Assembly (NCBI RefSeq): GCF_001659605.2
Contig: NC_035170.2
Location: 5,828,001 to 5,892,000, forward strand
Length of the DNA stretch: 64,000 nt
Source: Manihot esculenta
Lineage: Eukaryota; Streptophyta; Magnoliopsida; Malpighiales; Euphorbiaceae
Reading direction: 5' to 3'
The notes beneath the pieces were generated by a model, which had not been told where the DNA came from, made no database searches, and worked only from the letters and a program-made list of their open reading frames with translations. This document shows positions 1 to 10,153 of this stretch, in pieces (the stretch's first letter is position 1; every line of letters begins with the position of its first letter). The translations under genes were made by a program, and so were the position numbers.

Positions 1-580
1 GAGAATTATTATAGTGTGCATAGATTAAAGGAAAATTTATAATTTAATTCTTTTGATTTATTAATTTTAAAAAATATTTTAAAATATTTTAAATCAGAAA
101 TATTTTAATAATAATTAATGAATAAAATTGAATAAAAAAATAAAATTTAATATTTTTAACTTTTTTTAAAATTTGATCTTGCCCTTCTAGTATCTACCAA
201 AAAGGAAAACAAAAAGAGTGTATTTTGGATTGGTCAAATTGGAAGCCGCTACACCTTTTTGCCCTTAAATGTTAGCTTTGTTTTCTAAAAGCACAAGCAG
301 TTGGATACTTGATTACCCTACCGTACCCTACCATCCATTATCTCCCTCAAAAAAAAAAAAAAATCAATTTCATTGTTGATTTTTATTAAAAAAAAAAGGG
401 ATTTTGTTAATTAAAGTATCTATCCAAATAATTCCTTCACCCAAAATCTAATGCAAAAACATTACACTTGCAGTTGCCCTTTTCTTTTTTTTTTTTTTGG
501 ACTTTATTGTATTTTTGTCTAACCCCTCATGTCCCATGATAGAATAAAAAGGAGAGGTAGCCACCCCAAGTGCTTCAACT

Positions 581-587
581 TATATAA
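581..587 (+). promoter_or_regulatory. TATA box of the DUF1635 gene
   Basis: A TATATAA motif lies about 75 bases upstream of the ATG at 656, a normal distance for a plant core promoter with a short 5' leader. The pyrimidine-rich stretch that follows fits a leader. No other promoter element is claimed. Confidence 0.6.
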
Positions 588-655
588 GAAGTTGAACACC
601 CACAACTCTCTTTCAACTTTCCAGCCCTTCCCCTTCAGGTGATTCTAGTTAAAAG

Positions 656-1532
656 ATGGAGGATCACTGCAGTCCTTTAAGCTTGGCCTATTTCTACCAA
701 GATGAGGTAACTGTACTGCACTTGTTCTTGAACCTTCTTTTTTTTTTTTTTTTTACTTCAAAGTTGTTTTTGAGAAATGGGGTTTGGCTAATTTTGTTAA
801 ATTTGACAGGAGATTGAAGAGCTGAGACATTGTCTCTTGTACATAACCGAGCTAGAGGCAACTACTTTTTCAGCCAAGGAAGAGATCACAAGAAGAGAAT
901 TAGAGATACTCCATATCAATGATCTTTTAAACAGGACTATCGAAGAAAGAAATGAAGCACAAGAAGAATGCCAAAAGCTTATGCTTGAAAAACTTGCTCT
1001 CCAACAACAACTAGGGCTAAAGAATCAGCAGGAGCCTCATAATCTGCAGAATCAGCAGTTGCAGCAGCAGCTACTGCTGCAAGAAGAAATGCAAACTCTC
1101 AATCAAGAAGCCCCTCCTCCACTCTCTGGATCTTCTAGCAGTGAAGATGATGAATCCAACAATCACATACCCTCACAGTTTAGTGACTCAATTCTTCAGC
1201 AGCCAAAATTGATACTAAAGTTAGCAGCTGATAGGCCATTGCCTAAGAAAGGGAAGCTTCTGCAGGCTGTGAAAGAAGCTGGCCCTCTTCTGCAGAACCT
1301 TCTACTGGCTGGACCTCTCCCTCAATGGCAGCACCCACCTCCACAACTAGACTCCATTGATATCCCACCTGTCATCATTTCTTCTCCGACGGCTCGACTA
1401 ATTCACTACGACTCTTTCAACAATTTGAATGCTTGTTTCAGCAAGAAGAGGAGTCTGGACCTCTCTGAATCACTTCCTGATTCTTCTTCTTCATCTCCTA
1501 ACAACAAGCATCAGAAGCTTGCTCTCCATTGA
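656..1532 (+). CDS. DUF1635 family protein, two exons
   Basis: Exon 1 is 656-706, the intron 707-809 (GTAACT...TTGACAG), and exon 2 810-1532, giving about 257 residues. The ATG at 656 follows a TATA box and the intron joins in phase 0. The N-terminal third (from EIEELRHCL to about residue 80) is a predicted coiled coil that fits the conserved start of plant DUF1635 proteins: a helix rich in E, R and L ending in QKLMLEKLALQQQL. Glutamine-rich and serine-acidic linkers follow, then a second conserved block around KGKLLQAVKEAGPLLQNLLL and GPLPQW, and a low-complexity serine-rich tail with a basic stretch. The biochemical function of the family is unknown; nothing here shows catalytic residues, a signal peptide or membrane segments. 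No stop or frameshift is visible, so the gene looks intact. The DUF1635 assignment rests on motif recognition without a search. Confidence 0.85.
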
Positions 1533-2559
1533 TCAGAACTTTTTATTTAGTATTTAGACAGTTCTTTAGTATAAATAGATCAATGACCATCCTTTTCATT
1601 CTGATACATATTGATAAGGTAATCAGAATGGCAAGGATGGCAATCTATCATGTACCAGTCTGAAAATTTTACTCTATTTTTCCCTTAGAATGGAAATTTC
1701 TAACTTTTCTAGCCTGTCAGGAACTTGATTATGTCAATGTGAATTTGGTTTTTGAGATATAAATTATAGAGATATATCTTTTTGCTGTGTATAGTTCAGA
1801 TTATTTCTTGTAATTGCTTTTGCTTTTTCTGTTAAGGTAAAGTAGAGCAATCATGGTTAAGTATGACCATAACAAGCAATCATAAATCTTCACAGAGATT
1901 TTTCCCTTTTCATGAAGCACACCCACCATTCGTGCTTAGCATCTGCCACTATTAGTGCATCTAATTTGATCCCACTATCATGACTAATGCTCTGAGCTAA
2001 ACCAATCACAAAATCATCAATTAATAATTTAATTTCATGCTCCTTATGATAAATTTTCTGTAATCCAAATTACTTTTATAATTACTACATTTTGGGATTT
2101 GGGCAATTTTCGCAGTAGTTATGTAAATTCCAGCGTAATCGATTCACAGCATCCGACTGTAGGGAGAGGGTGATGGTCATTGTTTGGTTTAGACCAAAAA
2201 TCCCACAAAGTCAATAAAAAATCTAGGAGCTACAATAAAGACATGTATGGTTGTTCTACTTTTAAATGACTGGTGTAACTATCTTCATCATGCTGTGCAC
2301 ATGCCTGTGATTGTGAGGCTTTGATTTGCAAATTTGGTCCCACACGCTTTGCAAGATCAACTCTTTTGGCAAATTACTAGATAACCATATCTAAACATTG
2401 GATTAATTAATTATGGTGTTGACAATTAAGACTAATCCCCTATTGGTTTAAAATTGGTTTTAAAACTTAAAAAAAAATTTACCCTTAAAATTTTCATTTT
2501 ATTACTTCGGTCACTATTTATTTCTGAAAAATATTTTTTAAAATACTTTTCAAAATTTT
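1533..2559. other. 3' flank of the DUF1635 gene and spacer
   Basis: Presumed 3' UTR followed by AT-rich noncoding DNA. No convincing ORF, RNA gene or repeat was recognised. Confidence 0.5.
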
Positions 2560-3290
2560 TTTTAAAAAAATTTATAGTTTAGTTCCTGGATATTGTAATT
2601 ATTAATAAGTCAATTCCTATATTTTTAAAAACTAATTAAAACATCTTTATATTTTCTCTCTATCAATGAATTAGTTTTTCCATCATTTTCTCTATTAAAA
2701 ATAGATAAAAAATAGATAAAGAATGAGAGAGAAAATTTTTAAAATTCAGATTTTTCCTTAAATAAAATCTCTTATTTAGTTCAATATTGCTATTATTAAT
2801 AAATTAGTTCTTATATTTTCAGAAATCTATTAAAATATCTTTATCTTTTCTTATATCTATTAAAACGTCTTTTATCGTTTTTTTCCGTCAACGAAATAGT
2901 ATATTCTCCTTTTCTTTAAAAAAAGAGAAAAAAAAAGAAATAGATGATGATGAAAGAGAAAAGGAAGAAAAAAGAAGAAGAAGAAAAAGAAAAAAAAAAG
3001 AATTGCTGCTTCCAAGAAAAATTAAAAAAGAATCAAAAAAGAAAAAAAAAACTAAAAAAAAAAAGAAGAGGAAGAATCCATGAAGAAATAGGAGGAGGAG
3101 GAGAAGAAGGAAAAGAATGAAGTAATTTGGTCTTTTATTATATATTTAATGAAAAAAATAGATGGAAGAACTTTTTTGTTAACGAAAAAAAAGATAAAAA
3201 TATTTTAATAGATTTCTGAAAATGTAAGAATTGATTTGTTAATAATAGTAATATTTAGGGACTAAATTATAAATTTTTATATTTTTTAAA
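2560..3290. repeat. AT-rich foldback (MITE-like) repeat with purine-rich centre
   Basis: Two direct copies of a roughly 130-base AT-rich unit (about 2565-2700 and 2765-2905) are followed by an inverted copy (about 3145-3285) containing GGGACTAAATTATAAA. The unit carries recurring blocks such as TATTAATAAATTAGTT and ATTAAAATATCTTTAT. Between the arms is a strongly purine-rich stretch (2920-3120) of AAG and GGA runs. No protein is encoded. The second foldback at 54.9-55.7 kb uses related blocks. The exact ends and any target duplication could not be fixed. Confidence 0.6.
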
Positions 3291-5249
3291 AGTAATCTCT
3301 AGAAAAAATATTTTATAATAAAATAATTTATTTTATTATTATTTAATTTAAATTTTAAAAAATAAAATATATTAATAAATTTTTATATAAATATCTTAAT
3401 AAAATTATCAAATAAAAGTAGAAAGTTTAAACAGAAGATAACTAACATGTCTCACAACAAGTGGACCGAGTTAATCCTTTGTAAGGTTTAAATTATTAAC
3501 TTTATCTCTGGAGTATTGAGATCCCACAACCCTCGAGTTAACAAAAGTTTGTTGTCTTTGACCTTTCTTACCATTTATTTATTTCTTTTTTAAGATAGCT
3601 ATAAATTATTTTATTCCATAAATTAAAAATATTCTTTTAGAATAGGAGAAAAAAAAAAACGTTTGAAATTTTATACTGCTGCACCTTTTTTTACAATTTT
3701 TATTTTTTAAAATAAATCATGTATTAAAAAAAATTAATATCATAAAATCACACTATTAAGAATTTCTGTCTTTTTAAAAAGTAATCCTTTGAGGTAAACA
3801 AAATTCAATTTTTTCACTTATCATATTCTCAATTATGAGAATTAAGAAAAACATCAATTAAATTTAATCTTGTAAATTAAATGTGAAGTGAGTTTTTTTT
3901 TTATAAATCATTTCATAACTGAAATTTATTAATTTAATTAATTTAAATTTATGCCGAGTAAGCTAATTAAGGTAGTAAAATGCTCCTATTTGAATTTTTT
4001 AAAAATACTCTGATTTAAACTCGAAATTTCTAATTAAAAAATAGAAATTTACGTCATTTCATTAAAAATTAACTCTTAAAATATATATAATTTAATTAAA
4101 AACACTTTTAATTATAAACATTTAAAATTCTGATATATAATATTATAAATTATAAATTATATATATAAAAAGGAAACCATCTGGACTGCAGATGATACTG
4201 GTGGTAGTTAAGACTTCTTCCAATTTTAAATTCCCATTGCACTTTCCTCACATTTTTTTAATTAAAAGGTTAAACTGGGGTAAATAAATCAAGTTATTTA
4301 TAGATTATTGGAGATTTAAATTGATAAAAAATTTGATTAAGCTATATTTATTTTCTAACCAAACTGAGGTTAGCTTAATTTTTAGCCTTAGCTTTTAATT
4401 TTTACTTGTTTGGAAAATGAATAAGTTTGATCTCATCGATATTCGATTTATTTTTAAATTTATAAACAAATTTGTAAATTAACTTATTGAAGAGATTGAA
4501 TTTAATGTGTGATAAGAAAATTAAAATCGAGTTTAATTTTATATAAATTTCATAAATTGAGTTTACCCTTTGTAAAATATGAGTCAGGTTGGTTTATATT
4601 TTTAAATTTATTGATATTTGATTCATTAAAATTTAAAGTTTTATTTCTTTATAAATTTATCATCTAACTCATATATATAATTATTTGAGTAAAATTATTT
4701 AATTTTAAAATTTTTAATGTTAAACTAAAATTTATTAAAATAAAAAATAAAATAATTATGCTTTTATCCATTATTATATTTTATCAATTTAGTCTAATTT
4801 TAGACTTTAATGGGATAATTTTCTAGAGGGGAAGAAAAATAAAAGAATATTTTTTTATGTTATTTTTTTTATTTGGATTAATGAAAAATAAAATGGAGGG
4901 TAAGGAGAATATATTATTTTCTCTTTGTGTGGATGGAGATAAGATGGAAAGAAAATTATGATATGTTTATAAATTTATAATTACACTTTTTTTTTATTCT
5001 TTTTATTTTTTATTTTTCATATAGAAATATAAATATAAATTTAAAATAAAAAGTACACTTATTTAAGGAAAATAAGTTATTTTCTTTTATCTCCCTTTTA
5101 TTTTTTCCTCTCGCTTCAAACAAAGGAAAGAGAAAATATTCATTATTTTCTATAATTACTTTTTAAATATTTTTTCATCCTATAATTTTTATCTATTTTT
5201 TTGTTATCGCAAAATTATTATTCACTTTTCTTTTTATACTATAGTAATT
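3291..5249. other. AT-rich intergenic spacer
   Basis: Long runs of A and T with no credible coding region on either strand. A few weak direct and inverted AT-rich similarities are present but no element could be delimited. Confidence 0.5.
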
Positions 5250-5775
5250 GATATTACATAACAATAGTTCAAAATAAGTCATGTGCTATCGCTACAAAAT
5301 AGGGCCACTTGGTAAAGGTCCGATAATCTGGAACGTGGTCTCACCTGAGAAAAGAAATACTCGAAACCGTGATACTCGATTCATCATCAAGATTCACCCT
5401 CTCATATATAGGTCAAGTCTTAGTATAAATTTACCATTAGCGGTCACAATCCTGTAGACTCCTGTTACGCCTTTAATCACATGATTATCGACCAGTTAAA
5501 CCGATGAGATTCTTTAACAAGCAGTCGGCCACATCATCGCTAAATTATCATGAACTGCTATATTTAACTCAGTTCTCTTATATTATAAAAGCCAAATGAT
5601 CATTGAGATAAACGTACACAATTTTTTACACAATTACTCTTAAGTTCTACATTCACCCTATTCTCCAGTTTACTGACTTGAGTGTCAGAGTGGTTGCCAT
5701 AGGCGCCAACCACCTCACGTTCTCGTTTTTGCAGGTTTAGCCAATCACAATGTAGCTCTCTTTTCGGCCGCATCA
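5250..5775 (+). repeat. 5' LTR of the Tat element (left edge uncertain)
   Basis: Clearly similar to 42557-43057 from about 5277 onward, including the blocks CAAGCAGTCGGCCACATCAT and TTTACTGACTTGAG, and ending in GCATCA at 5775. The copies differ at many positions, so the element is old. Homology fades to the left of 5277. An ATAAC at 5258-5262 matches the ATAAC just after the 3' LTR and may be the target duplication, but the first LTR bases would then not be TG. Confidence 0.7.
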
Positions 5776-6118
5776 TTTGATTTCATTGCCATAAGGTCTA
5801 TTAAATTCTTTCTGTTCATTTGGATTAAAATCGATCTCTTATTCCTTTTCTCTAAGAAAGAAATCTTTCTCCTCTTTCTCAAAATGGATGGGATCATACA
5901 TGTCATTGCAGGATGGCCTAATGATGGTAAAGGAAAAAAATAAACGAGTAGTACAAGACGTCCTATCAATTGAATAGGAGCCATGGACCAAACAGGAAGT
6001 AAAGTTTGGACCTGCAGACAAAGTGATAGGATTCTTTCAAAACGACCCACTGGTCATAAGATCCTTCTAAACAAGTATGGAGTAAGGCGAGTATTGGTGG
6101 ATACAGGTAGTTCTATTA
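5776..6118 (+). pseudogene. Tat element leader and start of protease
   Basis: Short internal sequence between the LTR and the Tekay insertion. It lacks a recognisable gag. Near its right end it reads VRRVLVDTGSS, the start of a retroviral-type aspartic protease with the DTG catalytic motif, and it is cut by the Tekay element at 6119. The reading continues at 15805. Upstream residues resemble the pre-protease part of Tat polyproteins but hold stops. A large internal deletion must have removed gag. Confidence 0.65.
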
Positions 6119-6405
6119 TGTAATACCCGGCTAGATACCGGTACCGAAATTCCTACTTTCCGGCGGAATCTCCGTTGGAATCTGGACTTCCCGGATGTCG
6201 GAGCCTTCCAGAGAGGTAATACAGAGGTTTTTTCAAAATGTTTTTATAGGTTTTTATGTTTTTAAGCAAGAAAATTGAGTTTTGAAAAGAAAAAGACCAA
6301 GGAGGCAAAATTGCAGGTTCGACCGCCGAAAGAGAAGTTCGGCTGCCGAACGTTGCATGGTTTCGCATGCAGCTTTGGCTGCCGAAGGGGAGTCGGTTGG
6401 CCTCC

Positions 6406-6413
6406 TATAAAAG
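6406..6413 (+). promoter_or_regulatory. TATA box in the 5' LTR of element A
   Basis: TATAAAAG downstream of GCC-rich repeats, in the position expected for the U3 promoter. The same motif is kept in the 3' LTR at 13969-13976. Confidence 0.6.
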
Positions 6414-7014
6414 CTCCTTTGACCGGAAATGGGGTGTGTTTTCACCCTCTTTTCGTGCAAAGGTGAGTTTGTGATCTCCTTTGGTTGTTTTCACCATGTT
6501 CTTTAAATCATGCAAGCTTTAATGAGTTTTTAACTTGTGTTTTTGAAGTTTTGAGCAAAAGAAGGTAAAGTTGAGAGTTTTGGAGATTTTGGATTGTTTT
6601 CCTCCACATCTCCAAGTTAGGACCATCGATCCTCTCGATCTTCAAGAGGTAAGCATGGATCCTCACCTCCCCTTAGGTTTTAAGCATGTTTTAAGGAGTT
6701 TAAGGGAGTTTGATGGTATGGTTTAAGTGGATCTAGGGTATATTGCTTATATGCCATGCTTGATGCTTTGATGTTATTTGTGGAGTGTAAACTAGTTTTT
6801 AAGCTCCTATATGCATGGATAAGGGTATATGCATGGTTATGAAAGGTTGGTTGCATGTTGAGAGTGTTTGGTTTGGTTTTGGAGGCTGAGTATGCATGTT
6901 TGACCCGAGTTCTGCCTTCTTGGCAAACTCAGGTTCGGCCGCCGAAGCAAGGTTCGGCCCCCGAAACAAGGTTCGGCCGCCGAACCCCTTGAGGAGGCTG
7001 TTCTGGCCGCCTAA

Positions 7015-7255
7015 ACTCGCTCCCGAAAGTTTGGACTTTCGACTCTGGAGGGGAGTTTCGGCCGCCGAACATGCCGCCGAAGGTGGGTGACTTTCGGCTC
7101 TGGAAAGTCCTTCAGCCCCCGAACCTTGCCCCCGAAAGTTTAGACTTTCGAATCTGGAAGGGAGTTTCGGCCGCCGAAGGTACCGCCGAAAGTGCATGAC
7201 TTTTGGATCTAGAGAGGGGTTCGGCCGCCGAAGGTGCCGCCGAACGTCCCCTGTC
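7015..7255 (+). repeat. Tandem repeat of about 54 bases with GCC-box-like cores in the LTR
   Basis: About four units are visible at roughly 7021, 7072, 7129 and 7183, each with a CCGAAAGT...ACTTTCGG inverted pair followed by TTCGGCCGCCGAA or a close variant. The matching array in the 3' LTR (about 14540-14720) has three units. Confidence 0.75.
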
Positions 7256-8336
7256 CAGCCTTCCTTTGCCCATTTTTCCATGCATGTGTATGATGTTTTA
7301 AGGGGTTTTTGGGGAGATGTTTATAGCTATGTTAGAGTATGTTCGGTCCCTCATTTGAGTTCACCTGTGTAGGTACGGACCCGAGGAACCCAAGAGGCCC
7401 ACAGAGTTAGAGATACAGAGACTGTCCAGCAGTTGCTAGAGGTGAGTGGAACTGAACTGTGTTTTTACATAAATGCAAAGCTTTGAGCATGATTCATGCA
7501 TCATAAATGTCATGTTATACTAGGGTGTATTGCATTAGTGTTCATGAAGGTGACGCATTGCATTGTTTATTGTCGATGGGGATGGACAACATGGAGACCC
7601 TTTAGCCCTCTGATTATTATTTTCCATGTAATAGAAGTCCTGAGGAGCTCTTTGAGAGCCGGGCACAGTGTATATTGTATGTAACAGAAGTCCTGAGGAG
7701 CTCCTTTGAGGGCCGGGCACAGAGCAGAGGGATTTTTGGTTCAGTCCATCCATGATGTGCTTTACTTGTGCTATGTCGCATTTCATGATAGCATGTTTTA
7801 TTAAATGTTTTTCTTGTTCGGCTCACTGGGCTCTAGTAGCTCACCCCTCTCCCTACCCCCATGTTTTCAGAGCCTGAGAGAAGACAGAGTAGCAGCAAGG
7901 GTAAAGGTTTATGTAATAGTATAGAGTAGTGGACATGATGTCTTGAACACAGAGATAATGTAATGTATAGAGATGATGTAATGTATATGGAGATAGTATT
8001 GTGCTTGGCCCTAGAGTATGTTATCTCTTGTGTGCATGATCATTTCATTATGTCTTATTGTATTTTGTGATGAGAACCAAGCTTGTTATTTGATGATGAC
8101 CCATCTAGAGCATATGATGAGAGCTCTAGTATGTGGTTTTATGTTCACAGAGTTCATGCATGCACAGGTCAAGCTTGGTAAATGCAAAAGTTCAAAATTT
8201 TTATGGAATTGTATAATCATGTTTGGGATTTAACAGGTACACAGAGTGCACAGTAGGCTTGCTACAGGTTCCGGCGACCTTAAGTCGACTTGAATCCTAG
8301 CGCCGGTAGCGGTCCGGTTTCCGGGTCATTACAGAT

Positions 8337-8350
8337 TAGTATCAGAGCCC
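8337..8350 (+). other. Primer binding site of element A (mutated)
   Basis: TAGTATCAGAGCCC, three bases after the LTR, resembles the initiator tRNA-Met site TGGTATCAGAGC with G changed to A at the second base. The matching site in element E keeps TGG. Confidence 0.75.
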
Positions 8351-8578
8351 TAGGTTCATATGATCGGACCTATAGTGTCGGGCTCATAGAGGTTATAGAA
8401 AGGGCAAGCACAATAGAAAAGATCATGTCCACTAGGATAGGATATAGAGTCCTGTCTTGATCATGATGTGTAATGCCATGAGTTCATGCATGTGCATTTA
8501 ATGATATGCTATGTATGAGATGAGGGTTCATGTGTTTCCACATGGACCATATGATGCTAATGTTTATGTGTACATGTT

Positions 8579-10153
8579 ATGTTTTCAGAAGATAGAATGA
8601 GAGGGACTCATCGATCTGCTAGATTGACTGGAGCTCCACCAGAGAATGAGGGCATGGATGCTTGTCTCCTTGCTTTGCTAAGGGCAATGTCTCAGAAGAC
8701 AGGCAGAGAAAGAACATCAAGGGACCCTAGAAGGTCTTTTGATGAAAGCAAAAGGGAAACAGAGCAGGGTAGAAGATCAAGTGATGGGAGGGAAGCAATG
8801 GATGTTGACCAGAGAAGAGATGGAGGGTTGGGTGTTGGCATGTCTGAGGAGGGTATGGGATCATCATTTGGAGGCGCTCAGGCCTCGGAGTTTGGTTATC
8901 CACTCCAATACCAGCCCTTTCCACAGGGCCCAGAGTATTCGATGGGGGGTACATCGGATTATCCTAGTTTTAACCCATATCCCACCTTTATGCCTTATCC
9001 ACCTTTTTACCCACCATATCCACAGTACCCCATGTATCCACCCTCACCCTTCTACCCAAGTCCAGCACACCCTACTCCAGGGAGTTCTGCACCTCCTCCA
9101 CCACCAGCAGAACCAGTAGCCCCGGTTGTCCAAACACCTCAACCTGGCCCATCTGAGAGGAGCAAGGTAAAGATGACCGATTACTTGAAGTTGGATGCTC
9201 CTAAGTACAAACCAGGAAATGATCCGTTTGAGTATCTCAAAATGGTGAAAATGATAGCAGATGAGCTGGGGGCAGATGATACCAGAGCCATTCAGATGGC
9301 GGGGTTCACTCTGAAGTGCAAGAAAGCAAAAGAGTGGTTTAATAACTATGTGGACCCTAGACTGGATAACATGACCTGGGGGGAGTTTGCAAATGAGTTT
9401 GCTGGATGGGCTTTTCCAGATAGTTCCCGAGAGCTAAAGATGATAGAGTTTGAACAGCTACGACAGACAGATGATATGAGTGTTGATGAGTATACTGACA
9501 GGTTCTTGGAGTTACTGCAGTATGTGGGTCAAGCCTATGACACAGATCAGAAGAAGGCTAGGAGATATACCATGAGGCTTCATCCTAGGTATTCCTCCTT
9601 GATCCTAGCAGCAGAGAGGGAGAGTTTCCACACTGTGGTGGATATAGCTCGAAAGATGGAGGCTAGTGCCATTATACAGGGGACAGTGAAACAGCCGGTG
9701 GCACAGTCTTCGGGTTCTAAGACCCCAAGCAGGGGTAAGTCAGATCCCTCTTCTCAGAGTGCAGCAGCTTCAGGCAGTAAAAAGTGGAGTGGCTCCACTA
9801 AGAATCCAAAGAAGAACAAGTTCTGGAATAAGCTAAAGTCAGGTCCGGGATTAGGAGGTGGCTCGAGCTCAGGCACAGAGGTTCTAGAGTGTATGAGGTG
9901 CGGTAAGCCGCACAGGGGAGTTTGTCGTCTCGGGACTACAACTTGTTTCAGGTGCGGTCAGGAGGGACACATAGCTCGTGAGTGTCCTAGGGCAGCCTTT
10001 ACAGCACCGTCCCATCAGACAGCTCCAGGCAGTATGCCACAGCATCAGCTCCAGCCACGACTCAGGGTAGAGGCAGAGGGAGAGGGGCAGCCTCTTCTTC
10101 AGCAGGTTCCCGTGGTGAAGGTCCTTCAGCTCCAGCTCGGATCTTCACTATGA
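8579..10153 (+). pseudogene. Gag of Tekay element A
   Basis: Open frame of 524 codons from the ATG at 8579; a second in-frame ATG at 8597 is also possible. The N-terminus is basic and is followed by a Pro/Tyr-rich stretch (about residues 120-190), the retrotransposon gag helical domain (about 205-370), and a CCHC zinc knuckle CFRCGQEGHIARECP (about 455-469) preceded by CMRCGKPHRGVC. Gag forms the particle and packages the RNA. The last 35 or so residues come from a shifted frame. In the other frame the sequence upstream of 10150 reads as a Gly-Arg-rich linker leading into protease, so gag and pol were originally one frame and a small indel near 10,020-10,045 split them. The ATGA overlap at 10150 is a by-product. 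Confidence 0.85.

Larger units (their letters stand above)
6119..8333 (+). repeat. 5' LTR of element A
   Basis: 2,215 bases, TGTAATACCCGG to CGGGTCATTACA. It holds a TATA box (6406-6413) and a tandem array of about 54 bases per unit rich in TTCGGCCGCCGAA and CCGAAAGT...ACTTTCGG (about 7015-7255). The 3' LTR is shorter by one unit of this array and has a further deletion near 6310-6345. Confidence 0.95.

Noticed and set aside
6799..7281. Long open frames in the LTRs (also near 14400-14750, 49684-50137 and 50344-50772)
   Set aside because: They read through the GC-rich tandem arrays, which lack stops in several frames; no family resemblance and not conserved between LTR copies.
10150..10153. 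ATGA overlap between gag and pol frames of element A, suggesting coupled translation
   Set aside because: The pol frame upstream of 10150 encodes the expected Gly-Arg linker, so the overlap is the by-product of a frameshift near 10,030.
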